Positions 1 through 14,400 of a DNA stretch of 64,000 bases are shown piece by piece. Each line of letters starts with the position of its first letter. Within the stretch, counting starts at the first letter, position 1. The position numbers and the translations under genes are program-made. The notes under the pieces were generated by a model. It was not told where the DNA came from, did not search any database, and was given only the letters and a program-made list of their open reading frames with translations. This DNA comes from Microvelia longipes (taxonomy: Eukaryota; Arthropoda; Insecta; Hemiptera; Veliidae). Location: NCBI GenBank assembly GCA_018340805.1, contig JACMZG010001911.1, forward strand, positions 28,575,594-28,639,593, read 5' to 3'.

Positions 1-1720
1 AGATAGTACTGCAATATCAGGAGAATTACTTGGAGCATTGTCTCGAGGAGCACCAAATTTAAAAATGCTTGGTGTGAGAGCCCGTTTACAACAATTTCCA
101 CCAATACCAAGTTCCGCATGGGCTGCACTTAAAACTCCTCATCCTAAACTAGCTGTATCATTCGAGATATGTAAGAACACAAAATATATATTTAGTTTAA
201 TAATTGGAGTACTGTAATATTCATCCCGAGTAGCTGACCTAATACCCGAAAAGTAAATTTCTGCCCCGAATTTTAAGGCCCAGACATAAACTGGAACAAA
301 GAATAGGTTCAGCAATGATTCAAATAATACTGGATCATGAGTGAGATTTATAACAATAGATTACAAATAGTATTGACAGGCATACACATTTTATGGACCA
401 CAAAAAGAAAGATATACATTTTTGGAGGATGGAATGATGATTTATTTTGACAGCAGTAAGCTCGGTAAATAAGGTCTATTAAACCTTTCAGATAGCATGC
501 TCCGTCATGATCAACTGTGCTCATGTTTGCATCCAGATATCCCTCTTATTTCCTTTACTTGGTGCTGTGAACAGCTTCCAGGAGAGGCACCAGTAGGAGA
601 TGTAATTAGAAGAGTTATGAGGACGGTTGCAACCAATTATCCTCATTGCTTAGGTAAGAATTTTAAAATTTTACTAAACATGATAACACATTCAAGAAGT
701 AGACAATGTTTTATATTTTTACTTAATAAAACTCTATATAACCCTCGAGAGAGATGTCCATGACAAATTCTTTTGCAGCCTTAACATCTAAAATCATAAG
801 AATATTATTAAAAGGCAAGTCATCAATTAATTTCAAAATCCAGATCACTTTCCATGAGTTGCACTAAGATAAAGACAAATATCCCACCATTCCTCGCATC
901 CTTTGTCTTCTGACTAAGAAGTAGATCCAGAAGTAGAAGTAGTATTTGATGCGCTTTACGTTTTGATATGACAATATTGTTCATCTTTATAAACAATATT
1001 GTCTTAAGGTACATCAATTTATATGAATAAAAACTATGTCATGTAAAGAGAGAAAGAAATCTTAGACCCTACTTATCTTTATAATAAATATCTTTATATA
1101 AATCTACTAATACTTTTATCTTCATAAAGATAAACTGGTGTTTATTTAACTATTTATTTTATTTAACTGGTGTTTATTTATTAAAACACCAGTGACTAAG
1201 GGATCACCTGAACAAAAAAAAAAGTGCAACGATACACTTACTTTTGTCCATCAGGTAATTCATTTAATGTACATTAAATAGTACATAACCAAAACTGCAA
1301 CATTGGTTGCATATCAAATCACACTATGTTTTTTAAATTATAATTTTGAAGTGCAGAAGTGTTGGTGATCCAGACAAGGAATTGTAATGAATCTTTAGAT
1401 GATGTTATCATCAATCTCATGAAGAACTGCCATCGGCTCCAAACTTTTAACTTTCATGGTTTTATAAGAAGTTTGAAAACAGTTTCTGAAATAATGAGAA
1501 ATGATAAGGATAATAGTAAGTACCACTTACCAACCGAGGCCTTAGGCACTTACTGCCTAGTACCTACAGGGACCTTTGACCACTTTGTATTATTTGTTCT
1601 TAAACTAATTTGGATAACATTTGTGTTTTTACACTAAGGTAAGAAAAAGCCTATAATAGGATATTAAGAAGAGAAAGAACTCTTAAATATACAATTACAC
1701 ACATAAACAACATTTATATA

Positions 1721-1776
<56 letters not shown>

Positions 1777-2819
1777 ACAAAATATACATATTTTTGAACC
1801 CTTGGGGGGAATGGTGCCAATCAGGGTGTTAGACTACTTTCCCCCATTCATCCCAATTTTTGTTTGGGAGGGGGTCCTACTTTTTTTATTTGACATATCT
1901 CATTAGCATAATTTTCTAATGGTACTTCACTAATAACGAGCATACTTTAAGAATTTCAGCACATCTGATTTGCAACACTCATCCTCACTACATTGGAATT
2001 GCTTCACTCATCGTCAGAATGAATATGTCACAAAATGTACACTGTAACGTGTCTTCAGACTCGCTTCACATGGCCTCAAATAGTTAATACATTCGTTTTA
2101 TTTCCAGTGGTCACCCAGCCACTGAACTTGATCCATGCTGCTTAACTTTTATGATTCAACAAAAACTGTAGATATACTTGCTGTATTGGAACTAAATTTC
2201 GTAAATGTATTTATTACATAAAGGATACTTGTGCTAAATTTCAACTCAATTAGCTTATTTTTAACAAATTTAAAAAAAACGTATTTTCCTATACACGGGC
2301 AATCCTAAATACTTTATAAAGTTGAATTACTACAAATGCAGAGACTCTAAGTTGACAGATAAATTTACTGTCCGGGGTGATCTTCTAACAGAGAAAGAGA
2401 TTTTAGCATTTTCCTTATATTTTTCAGCTTAAGTGATTATTTTTGTTGGATTGTAATGGTACTAATAATAAAAATTGACTAAAACATTAAAGGAGTAATT
2501 TAAGACAGACACAGTCATCCATAAAAAGATACTTTATCTGTAACGGAATACAAAATTTTTACAAAAGTAGCCATTTTTCTTACAACATATGAAACACTGA
2601 AATACTTCTAATTAATTAATTAATTACTTATTTCAATATAAGTAAATTAACTTTAATACTTTTTCAGGATTTAGTTACATAGAAGTTCAACCAAAACATT
2701 TATCACTTGATCAAAGAAAATGTGTCGAAAGTATGTTGCGAGAACATGAAGTTATCAACCCAAAACCAAATGTAACTCTGAGAATAAGAGATCCTGTACC
2801 TGTGACAGCTTTCTACTGA
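1..2819 (+). CDS. F-box/LRR-type protein, C-terminal part (FBXO33-like)
   Basis: Four coding exons join in frame: 1-170, 492-653, 1357-1515 and 2668-2819, with TGA at 2817-2819. Introns are GT-AG and phases match at every junction (T|AT, G|AA, A|GA). The 5' part of the gene lies left of the window. The product shows leucine/isoleucine-rich segments typical of an LRR solenoid: GELLGALSRGAPNLKMLGV and LAVSFEIYSMLRHDQL in the first exons, then DDVIINLMKNCHRLQTFNF. It ends in a short polar tail finishing VPVTAFY. The pattern of 'W-x-ALK-x-P-x-L-x-V' followed by leucine-rich strands fits F-box only proteins of the FBXO33/FBXO39 type, substrate adaptors of SCF ubiquitin ligases. The F-box itself is not in the window, so the family call is tentative; the exon structure is well supported. 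Confidence 0.6.
1714..1774. repeat. (TA)n microsatellite
   Basis: An almost uninterrupted TA dinucleotide run of about 60 bp in the last intron of the F-box-type gene. Confidence 0.95.
1795..2340 (-). repeat. family B repeat, copy 1 (5S-rRNA-like box)
   Basis: Homologous to 41540-41870 and 60640-60840, and in opposite orientation to 56770-56960. The most conserved part (about 2105-2160) reads, on the minus strand, like the 5S rRNA internal promoter: a TTAAGCAG block corresponding to the 5S CTAAGCAG region, then a TGGGTGACCACT block corresponding to the 5S TGGGAGACCGCC. About 180 bp on the 5S-upstream side is also shared with copy 2 (TTTTTGTTG, GTATATCTA). It lies in the last intron of the F-box-type gene. 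The boundaries are approximate. Confidence 0.6.
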
Positions 2820-3836
2820 TATAATAACTTTAGATAATAGACTTAAAAGTAAAAATAATAACTACATGTGTAAATTAAGGCAATAAGAATAGTGACAAAT
2901 AAGAATAAGTTAGCATGGATAAAGCCAAGAATAAACATTTTTTTTGGATACTATCGAGTAATAATTAAAGAAAAGGTGGAAATGTTTAAAAATATAATCA
3001 AGGCAAAAAGATTAAAAACTTAAATGAAATAATTTTGTTCAATGTGAATGGTTTTGTAAATTCAAGAGATGTTAAAAGAAGATTGTAGATTTCTGTTAAA
3101 TGTGAAAAAAATTGGTATAATATTAATTTCACAGATTTATAAATAGAATAAGCATGTTAAAATATTAAACAGCATGATTTCTGGGTATCCAGCTTTCTTT
3201 TATTCATCATTAACATCTTACTTTATTAAATAAGACTATTTTTAGAAGTTCAGTAAAGCAGTGTTTTTAATATAAAATTAAAGATCAGGAAATAAATGTT
3301 TTTACTCTATTACATAAGTATAGCACTCCGTAACCCGAGATAAAAAATTAAGAAAATTAAGAACAAAAATAAAAATTCAATTCCAAAAGTAATAACATTT
3401 TTAATTAAAGCAATGATAATAAAACAAATATAACAAGAAATTCTTCATAACAAATAATTATTTAACAAAACATAAATATTTCAAATAGAACCCTGACTCA
3501 ATACCTAAATTATACATATATGAGCAAAAATAAATCAATAAATCTAACACGATTAAGTACAATTTTTAATAAATGCAAAATTAAGCTCTCTAATGATGAT
3601 TATGAATATTATATTTTATTTTATATTCCCAATTATTTTATAAATTATAGTAAAATGTTTTTATTGATAAAGGGATATCTACTTAATAACATTGTCCTTT
3701 GTCAATTGACATATTTGACTAAAATTTGACAAATAATTTACAGGAATTCGCTTCTTGATTATTACAGAATATTGAATTATATTTGTAATGAAATAATATT
3801 TATTGGACACTAAACAGGTCCCACTTCAGATTTTTA
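2820..3836. other. intergenic, no gene seen
   Basis: This is AT-rich sequence downstream of the F-box gene, presumably including its 3' UTR. AATAAA-like signals occur but the real cleavage site cannot be chosen. The 69-codon open frame at 3520-3729 is low-complexity Lys/Asn/Ile/Tyr translation and I do not regard it as a gene. Confidence 0.5.
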
Positions 3837-3844
3837 CTCCCCAG

Positions 3845-4587
3845 CAGGGGGGGTTAACTTAAATGAGGAAAAGTTTAGATTCGATTATCGCAAGCTACTA
3901 AAAATAGCGCTGCGGCGGACCGGTGCGGACAACTCATGAACTAACCCCAATAGCTTTCCAAAAATGACTGATTATATTTTTATACTTAAATTTATGAATA
4001 CCATGACAATTCTTGGTTATGACAGCTACATTTATTATTATTATAAAATTATTGTTTTCTGTATGTATTTTTCACAAAAACGGTTCGCCGTTGCATGTTC
4101 TGTATTTCAAAAATGCAGATACTAAAAGTAAATAGAAGCTTTTTTAAAACTTCCAGAGAACGCTACTGATGGCAGATAAGTGTAAATTTCATTTAATTAA
4201 TTGATTGATTTAGTCTATTATTTCAGGTAATTACATTAAATCACATGTGCGCATCTTGCCGATGTAATTAAAATACAGGCTGCATTAAATGCCGAAATCT
4301 ATCTTCTACCACGTGTAAACTTTAGCCACTATTTCATTATTACCTGATTAAATTGATTAAATTAATAAATTACTTGAATGAAAAACTTAAAAATAATCAG
4401 AAGCGTATTATACTTTTATACAAAGTATAAAAATTAAATTTCAAACTGACTGTGGGCAAAAAGCGGGAAATTAAGACACGCCCACTCAATTGAAAGGTAG
4501 GTCCCCCGCCGCGCTAGTGTCGACTGGAATCCAAATTTTCCCACCATTGAGTCGACAGTCTTACTGTTTAAGTATCTATAGTCTCTG
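3845..4587 (+). mobile_element. hAT-type non-autonomous element, copy H1
   Basis: A 743-bp element flanked by a perfect 8-bp target duplication, CTCCCCAG, at 3837-3844 and 4588-4595. It starts CAGGGGGGG and ends TCTCTG, so the termini are short CAGGG/CAGAG inverted repeats as in hAT elements. A second copy at 30674-31440 is about 90% or more identical along its whole length and has its own different 8-bp duplication. Neither copy carries a transposase frame, so mobilisation must have been in trans. Confidence 0.85.
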
Positions 4588-4595
4588 CTCCCCAG

Positions 4596-7500
4596 TAACT
4601 TTTTTAGTTTGTTGTCAATTGTCAGGAGAGTAAATTACAGATCATAGGGAATATATGGTCATAATATATTTTATTTACAAAATAGAGCAAAGTCAATACA
4701 CTATCGATTATAAAGTTTAATCTAAAGAAACATTGAATGGCGAGGAAGACACTTGTTTGGACAAGAAGTGGTAGAATATAAACCCTTACAGTTCTTAATT
4801 GTAGTAATAACTAGTACCTTTAAAAAAAGTAAAGCGCAGTTATAGACCAAAAACCAACAGCTTTCCACCAGCACAGCTGGCTTTAGGCAATAATGCTAAC
4901 GACAATGTCAGTAAGTTGAGTGCAGGGGCTGAACAGACTATCCAAGACTTTTAATAAACTATTTGGTGGAAAACCTTATAGGTTTTGAAAAATACTTTGG
5001 CTTCCACTCCTTATTATAAGTGTTAGCCCAACAAATTAAATGTTGAATTGATTCTTTTGCTCTCTTAATCATAAAATATAAGGCTTTAACATCATAAAAA
5101 ACAAGTGGAACATAATGTTTACCTCAGAATTATTATTTCTAATCTTCAATTAAAAGGTAAGAAAATAAGATGATTATTGGTACTAAATCATTATTTTTAG
5201 GTATTTTTTTTACCTATATGACCAATAAGCTTAAAATTTTAATAGTTTTACAATTATAATACTTCATCCAATTCCAAAACTAAAATGAAAATTTTAACTC
5301 ATAAAAAATAAATTGACAGATTTCTAAGCCAACATATAATAAGCAATAACTAATATTTAAATTCTTATTACTAAATACAACCCTTTATCTCACTAAAATG
5401 CAAATAAATGAAAAATTATCTTTACTTAAATTATGAAAGCATGACAATTCAATTGATCAAAAAATGAGCAATTATAATTTAATAAAAAAAACTTTGATAA
5501 TTTTATTGAAATAATTATAAAAGATTTGCCTACAAAACAAGGACCCCAGACAGTATAAGCTAGAAATTTAATTTTAGCTTCATGGATTATTGCAACTTTT
5601 GAGAAAAGCTGCACATAGTCCTATATAATACTAAAAATCAGTTAGATGCAAGCATTAATGCCAAAATATGAATGTTAAACAAAAGTGGGAGGATTTAATT
5701 TAGTTTAGCTCAGGCAACTGTACACAGTGTTGCAAAACTACCCCACTTGATCCCTAGATCCAGGTCCATGTTTTTGTTGATTAGCCTTAAAAAACAAATT
5801 TATTACTAATGTTAAAAAAAAAAAAATAAACTAAAAAATCACATTTTGAAATAGTAATATAATAGGAAATTCCTCTATTTTGTTCTAAAATGTATAAATA
5901 TCTTTCTTTGGGAAAAGGATAAATTTTACAAAAGGCACAAGGACAAAGGTTTCACATAAAATTATACATGTACAGTTAATATTAGACAACTTTTTACACA
6001 TACAGCACAATCATTTAAAAATGGGGTTTACTCCTAAAATATTTTAAATTAAATGTATAAACCAAGTAATAGCATTAGAAACATACTTCTGCTTTTTGTC
6101 TAACTGAATAAAATTTTAAGAGAGACTGGTATCGCTTTGAAATATGGTTACAGCCTTAAATATCAATTTTATTCATAATGCATTTACTAACTTAAGGGAT
6201 AATATAGAATAATGAATTTTCACATCAGTAAGTTATCACTAGGCACATTAAGAAAAAATCAAGGAACAGTATTTTTAATAAGCACATCTTCAGGAAGAAA
6301 TCAGAGTTGAAACTACATTCAGGAATCACTGTTTTAATTCTAAAACTATTAAATGGGACGTGTCAACACTTGTACTAAGGTAATATGAATAAAATATTTT
6401 TAATATAACTTTTAAGGTTGATCTATAAATAAAATGTTAATATTTACAACAAACTTTAAAAGTAATTTACATTTTTGGTACACTAAAATTAGATATAGAT
6501 TAAATTCAAACATCTTGGTAGGTAAAGTACAAAAATAATGAATACACTGTATTCATAATGTCAAAAGATATTTCTTAAAAAAAAGCAAGAAAAATAAAAC
6601 CATACAACTAGTCCTTCACTTTCTGGTAATATTCACCATAAAAAGCTGTTAAACAGAAATAGAGCCAACCACAGAACTATTCATAATTTTTTACATTACC
6701 AAAAAATCAACACTTCCAACTTTAATGAAAATATTGTAAAATAATCAATACAGTATCCAGTAGATCCTATTTGTTTTAACCTCCATTGTCGGTTATCTAT
6801 GTCTCGCTTTCTTAGACAGTTTTTAGAGGGACTCCTTCACTCAAAACTCACTAAATCAATAAAAAGTAATAAAAATACACTATTTGACAAAAGAATACTA
6901 AACGGTTGTTATTTTCCCTAGCTAAATCACATATTTGACAGAAAACATCAATAGACTAAGATATTCCTTTGTACACAATTTATTTGATTAAGGAATATAT
7001 ATATGCCCACATATCCTGTATGTTGACACATCCGATGTACAGATTTCCCAACTTTTGTATAATATCTGGTACATTTTGAGTGACATTGTCCCTCTAAAAA
7101 TTGTTAAAGGAAACAAGACAAAGGTAACCCATAAGGTTTTACAGTAATTAATCAATAGGATCCACTGGTTACCGTACAAAGTGTTTTTGGAAAATATAAA
7201 TAGAAGATTATCAAAAATTTAACTGAGTTTTAGGGCTTCTTAGAGGTGAACTGCAAGCAAAACTTTTCCTTCCCTAATGCTATATTTTCATTTGGTTGTT
7301 CATTACATAAAATAATAAAAAAATGCACTATATTCTTATGCATAGGGTTCAATCACCATATATTTTGGCAGCTAAAATTCATAATATTTAACTTATATTT
7401 AACATATAAACTTAAAAAAAAAAACAATAAGAGCCATATCCACTTGTGCCGCCATAACAAAGGTATCTATGGCAACACAATTTACATATACACTCAATAA

Positions 7501-8427
7501 ATATATGAAAACTATATTTCCTTAGGTGAAAGAAAGACTTGATCATTAAAATTAAGTATTTAAAGACATTAATGGTGGGATTGTTTTAAACATTATAGCT
7601 AAGTAATTCATCAATAAAGACATGTCACATAAATAAATGTTCAAATAAATAAAAATAAGTCGAAACAATAGATCAGGTGAGTCTTTTAAAATGGGATTTG
7701 TAGTTTTGTATCATTTCATTTTTATTTAAAGTTTGAAATTCAAATATAGATTATAATTGCCGTGCTATATCTTTCTACATGGTCACTTGATTAAAAATCA
7801 ACATAGGTAACAACACAGTAAAAGGAGAGAAAAAAGTCTCTACAGCTGTCAAGGAGGCGATGTGTAGTTAGATTATCTTACCCACCCCGCGGCACTTCTT
7901 ATCTTCTATTCAAAATTAACTATTTTTTAAATTAGACTTTAATAATGTCTTGTTACTTTAAACAGTGTCTCTTCTAAAATTGATATTACTTGCGCACTCA
8001 ATCTGAATTACATTAATATTTATTTAACGTCTACTCAGAAAAACTATAATTAATAATAATTATAATGTAACAATAAATGTAATCACATAGACGCAGATGA
8101 GAAAGTCAGATATTAATTTTTCGCTAATCTTAGGATATATTTATATGTACATGATCAATAGTGTGTATGAAATGTTATAGTAATATATACTCCTTTTGAG
8201 TTATGTACATTAATTTGACGACAAATAAAATAATATTTTTACTTGGCTAATTAACTTTCATACATTTTTCTTGATAAAATTTTATTAATTGATTACGTTA
8301 ATTCTCAATTTCACACTCTTTTGCAAAAGAGATTTTTGTTGTAATAAAATCAATTTTATTTACTCTCTAAAATAATAAATAACTCAATAAATTCACGTTT
8401 TTGTAAAATGTTCGTTTAAATTATCTG
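4596..8427. other. AT-rich interval, no confident gene
   Basis: Roughly 3.8 kb between the hAT element and the phosphatase gene. Most open frames are short AT-rich noise. One stretch on the minus strand (about 6993-7108) is more coding-like than its surroundings and is listed separately. Nothing else is supported. Confidence 0.4.
6993..7108 (-). other. possible terminal coding exon, unassigned
   Basis: On the minus strand an acceptor-like TTTTTAGAG precedes 36 open codons ending in TAA. The frame reads through PDIIQKLGNLYIGC and ends MWAYIYSLIK. It is richer in G+C than its flanks and uses mixed hydrophobic/polar residues like real protein. Joined after phosphatase exon 9 the phase would be compatible, but the peptide does not resemble the end of a SKICH domain. 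It could equally be the last exon of another minus-strand gene, or chance. Confidence 0.2.
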
Positions 8428-11400
8428 TTAAGGTTTTATTATTTCTGGGTTAAATCGGACAAATCTAAGTCTGTAGTGATAAGAGCCTGATTCTATATTT
8501 AAAATCCTGGAATAATCGAAGTATTTATCTATGAAATATTGGCCATTTTTTTGGCACCGATGGTCGTTCTATTAATTTTTACCTCATTTATCACAAATTA
8601 ACTAACAATAAAGGAATAAAAGAAGAATTTTCAACGGCTCCCATGCTAATCCTATGATAAAAAAAATTCGATCACCCTTTCGTTTTCCCGCCATTGGTAT
8701 TGCCAACCTTACAACTATCTCTTTGAATCGCGAATATCCCACATTATGGGAAAACTTAACGAATGAAACAAAATTCAAAGCACAAGTAAAAGAATTTTTA
8801 AATGGACCAAGAAACGTGTGTTTAGAGCATGCCTACTGGAAGTTATACTATGGTTATCCTGTGATGTCATCAAGTACCTGTAGGTATTTTTTTTCTTTCT
8901 GAAGTTAGACACCTGCTGCTTCTATTAAAATAGCTGTTTTTGACATGTAAAAAGATGTAGTGCGGTGAGTATACTAACACACAAATTATTTAAACTCAAT
9001 AAAAAAGTATAAGTCATCTAACCATGTCATTTAGTCAGGCATTCATTAGTCATTCATTCTCAAAATGGTAATATCAGCTAGCACTGTTAAAAATGTTTTA
9101 CTAAAGTCATTTTGACTTTAGCTTCTACATCAACCTTAAGAATAGAGAGTAGAAAGGTAAATAAATAATTAAATTGTTAATTATGATAAAATTTTTTAAA
9201 TACGGTAATACGTTAAAAGGACAGATATTACTGCTACCAAATATTTCATTTATTGTCAAGGTTATAAAGGTATTGTAACTATTATTTCAGTACAATTAAA
9301 TAAATAGTAAATTTAATAAAGAACAATTTAGGTTTTTTTATATTTCAATCATTCAAGAATTTGAAGATTATTGAAGGATAAATTAGTTCATCAAATTTAT
9401 ATGTAAAAAAACATATAATGTAAACTTTTAATAAACAAAAACCAACAGCAAAAATGCTATTTCAGATTTTTGAATAAAATTTAATTGATGCATAGGCAAA
9501 ACTATTGGCTTAAAATGATAGGATGCTTTAACACTATATCAGAAACAGTTTATAGAAACCTTCTCAATTTATTAAAAGCATAAATTATCTAATCAAGAAA
9601 TTAATATTTATTTAATGAATGAAATCAACAGTTATAATATTTAAAATAGTATACATTCAGGTTTGTACTATTTACCCACCTTAGTGGCTAAATTATACCC
9701 CCAGGTAATTTACCCCACCTTAGTGGTCCAATAATTTTATAAACCTAGGTTAAAACAAAGTATACATTACATACAGACAATTTGAATAAAATATAAATAT
9801 TTATGATGTGTAGATGTGACCCTGTGATGAGTAAGGTTAAGTAATATTTGGTGAAAGATGCGAGGCCTCATGTCACCAGTCTATATTAGGTGACCTATCG
9901 GGATCATCTTGACGATGTGTGACTGTGAATACAGGACTCATGCCTAGTACACTACTTGAATCCCGACTCATATACACTAAGTGATACCTGGAATTAAGGA
10001 CAGCAATTAAATAATTGCCCAGTTAAATATTGTAAAAATTTAAATAAACCTGCAATATACATATAAACTGGAATCTAATATTTTGGTACCTACTACTGAA
10101 ATATGCATTTTCTTATGGTATTGATAACATGCCCCAGTATAATAATAATGCCCGTTTAGAGCCTTTACAGCTCATCAGGAATAAACCATGCGGGAACAAC
10201 CTCGGGTGGTAGTTCCAACTGTTACTCTCAAAGTGAATTCTAAACTTGACGACAATTTATCTAAACAATAATTTTATGTAAACTGAGAGCATAACCTGGG
10301 ATGCGAACCCCAGACCTCCATGGTGTCAAAGGTCAGTGTAAAGACTAACGCTCTAACAACCTGGGCCACAGAGGCAGCCCCAGTAGCAAAACAAAATTTC
10401 ACATAAGCAATTGACATTTCATTAAAGCCATTGAAAACAACCAAATCAATTAATAACAAAGAGTTAGGAGATCTTAAGTATCTCCTATTAAGTGGGGGAA
10501 AATTAACTTGAATTGAAACATAAAAACTCTTAGATCAATTATGTACTGCTTTTAATTCTGCACATTAAGTGACAGAAGGGACAAATTAATTATTAGTACA
10601 TTTAAAATGAGCTTCTTAAACTTTGCCCTTATTTTAACACCAACATTGTGTAAACTAGGAAGAACAACAAGTGAAATAGATGTAACATCAGATTCTTCAC
10701 ATTTTGCTCAGGATCAGAGATTTCACAATTTAAGTAAATATACTCCTACATTAGGTGGAAAAATTCCAGTTCATACAGTTTTACCTGTAATGACTCTAAA
10801 TTTCTGTCTTTGAAATGACAGACATATAGATAATTTTCTTTAAACACATTTCTTACCTTCCAGGCGCTCTAATAAAATTTTCATGAAATTTAAGTTCTAT
10901 TTTGTCCAGATTATTTTTTTGTTTGACTTGTTTTGTTATTTCTTTATGTTCATCAACTTCTATCCCTTCCTCTACAATCATTGGCACATAAATGTATCCT
11001 ATATAATCACTCAGACTTGTGAAATGTTCCTGCAATTGACAAATCATATTAAAAAAATTATACAAATCAGAAACTGTTCACTTTTTGTTCTGTTCAATGT
11101 ATGCACTTACTATTTTTCCTCTATCTATCCAACATTTACAAAAAAATTTAAGTTTATTTCCAAAATCGAGACACATCAACAAAACAGCCATTACAAGATA
11201 ATAAACAATTAAAAAATCACTGTCTGCCATGGGAAACCTTAACATTTAAAGTGAAAACGGAAGAAGAAGGTTTGGTTAAAAAAAATAATTACTACCTTCA
11301 ACAAGTTATTCAAAAAATATTTTTCTTCAGGGTTTGTTCAAAACCTTTGAATATTGTAGCATTAATAATGACTTAGCAAAAATCAAAGAGTAAAAAAAAT

Positions 11401-14400
11401 ATTAAAGAGTTATAAGGGTTTGATCATGATAATTGCTTAGCAAAAAATAATATAGTAAAAATAATATTTTTACTTAAAAGAAATCAGTAACTATATTGAA
11501 GTGAACAGAGATGACTACAAGAGGGCATAAATTCACCCAAGAGGTGATGGCAGACTCCCACGTAACTAATCAAAATATAGTTAATGATTCCTATTTAATT
11601 AAAAGAAAATTCAACATTTGAAATAAACAAATAAGAATAATAATAAATTTAAAATTAAAAAATAAACATACATGAAATATGGCAACCCAATCCCATGGCG
11701 AAGGCGAGACATCATTGCTAATAAGACAAACAGCTGTGTTCACCTCATTCACATACCAGTTCTGTAACGGTTGGAATTTAACTATCCTTTCTACGTAGTT
11801 ACTAAATACCTTCAAAAGACAATAACAGGAATATTACACTTAATTTCTAGCATTAACAAATATAATTAAAGGTAATACGAGAAACTAATGAGTTTTATTC
11901 ATTAAGCTTAATAAAGAAAGCATAATTGGTTGATACATTTAAAAATCCAAATAGTATTAATATGTAAACAAAAAGTAACCAATTAAATAAAAATTCATCA
12001 AGAACTAACAAAAAAGTATTAAGGTTTAAATTTGGTAAAAAGTTATAACTAAAAAGAAATTATTTGAAATCTTAAAAGTAGAAGCACATTTACTTTATTC
12101 AAGAAGCACATGGACAAATATGAATATCAATATTAGCTTAAAAACAAATCAACAAAAAGACTGATAGAATACTAAAGGAGCAGGCATTATGGAGCTTTTA
12201 AAACATTTTTCATTTTCAGCTAACAATTGCCATAAGTATCTGTCCATTTTTTAAAAATTTTTATTTAGATAATTAATTTTGGTTAAATAGATAAAAGATG
12301 TTATGAAAGCAAAATTATAATATTAGTGTTAAGCTATTCATACTAAATCTAAATAATTTTTTATTTTAGATTTTTAAATGTATATATGAATATTATTATA
12401 ATGTCATATTTTACGAAGGGTATACAATTCCTAAGTTAAAATAACCTACTTTAAAGAGTAATAAAAATCTTTACTCTTTGGTCAAATATAATAACTTAAA
12501 AACTTTAGACTATTTTTTAAATACCTTTAATATACTAACAAATATAAGCATAATTTTAATATATAAATAAAAACAGATTAGTTACACAAAAGTCCTTTAT
12601 TTTTTAATATAAAAATAATAACTAAGCTTTGGATTAAAAATTAGGTGCAATATGAAGTAGTCTGTAAAATTGTATTTTCATTTTATATTTGTTAACTCTG
12701 ATGATGACTAATTTTTAGTCGAAAGCTTAGTTATTATTATATATTAAAAAAAAGGACTTTTGTGTAACTAATCTGTTTTAATTTATATATTGTTTTATAA
12801 GTCCACAAATAAGAAACTTCATAATTTTAATTTTATTCAGGTTACTGCTTTGCTCGAAGTCTTATGTCTTGTGCTGCTTAGAGAGAACAAAGAGTTTAAA
12901 TAAATAATTAAGCTTAATAAAGAGAGTAGAAAAGACCAACAATTACACAAATATTATAGACTTTAAGATCTTTTTTTAAAATTAAGACACATCCACCTAC
13001 AAGTCACCTACAAAATAATAGACCAGAATCATGCTTTCTAACATTAAAGAAAATAAGCGTAATCTGTCAACATAATTTTAGGCAGAACAGGCTGAATCTA
13101 AAGCTTACCTTAACAGTGAACTCAGCTACTACGGGCTTGTGATCACTAGAAGTGTAATTTCTATATGATTTATAAGAGGTTTGATTGATTTCTAAAGTAA
13201 CATTTTCATATACGTTCTGATTTGCTTTATACAATATCCTATCTGTCCATGCCGGCCTTCTCCTGATAAAAATAAAATAAATAAATAAAAATATTTAAAT
13301 AAAAAGTTAAGAAAATAGAAGTTTTTAGTATATGTTCAGAAAAGCTTCATACCAAACGTGGAAGATACAACTTTGAGATTACTTTGAGAATTTAGTTATT
13401 ACGTAAAAGATACAACACTTAAATTTTGTGATGTACAAGTGTGTTTACATAATTACAGATGAAATACAAATGAAGAAACAGAAATACAATTAATAAACTT
13501 AATGTAACTAACACAATCCAAATGATGACTCATGCAATTAACATAAATATCACTTACTTTAAATCATAAGTAGACGATCCTATATTATATTTATAAGTTG
13601 GTGGGAAATCAATATCAGATTCATTCAACTCACTGAAAGCTTCACCAGATGACATGGCAGTTTGAAGTTGATCATGTTCTAATAAGGATTTTATGTTGTT
13701 ATTTTGTACTTGATTGTCAATTTTATTAGATGTTAAACTATCTAAATTGTTTAGCCTAAAGTTCATATCACCCAGCCAGAATACATAGCTGAAAAAGGAA
13801 ATAAAACTATTAATAAAAGCATATAAATCATTCAGTAATCAATTAAATTTACTAAATGATAATCTAAATAATAATCACACTGCCCTTCCACTAAATATTT
13901 ATTTCACAAGACAGAATCGGCTGTGTGCAGTTATACCACCTACAGTACCTAAACCAATAAAAACCATGAACACAAATAGTAAATATACAAACATGGAGAT
14001 AATATTACTAAAGAGACCCAATCAGTTGAATTGCTAACCATCAAAAAAGTAGCCTGAACACCTTCAACTATTAATATAATCAAATTAACAGATCAAAATT
14101 ACAGTTACTTTTATAATGGAACGTTTAAAATACAAAACACAAACAATTTATGAAAATTAGACAACAGTTGATTTATTATAACCTTCACTCACTCTTAGAT
14201 GAGGTTTTAATGGTGTTACACAGAGCCCCTGAAAACCCCAAAGAGATGATTCTAACTTCTCAATATATGAGATCAGCTATGCCTACCCTAGTAATATATC
14301 TCTATGTATACAAATAAGTATATAAAGATATCATATCACTTTAAATAAGAGAAACGAAATGTCTAACACTTACTCGTGAAAGAAGATAGCTGAAGTTTCA

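Noticed and set aside
3520..3729. 69-codon plus-strand frame
   Set aside because: Lys/Asn/Ile/Tyr low-complexity translation of AT-rich DNA, with no motif or splice context.
10138..10385. Functional tRNA gene on the minus strand
   Set aside because: A/B box spacing is too long and no cloverleaf closes; the (ATT)n tail fits a SINE.
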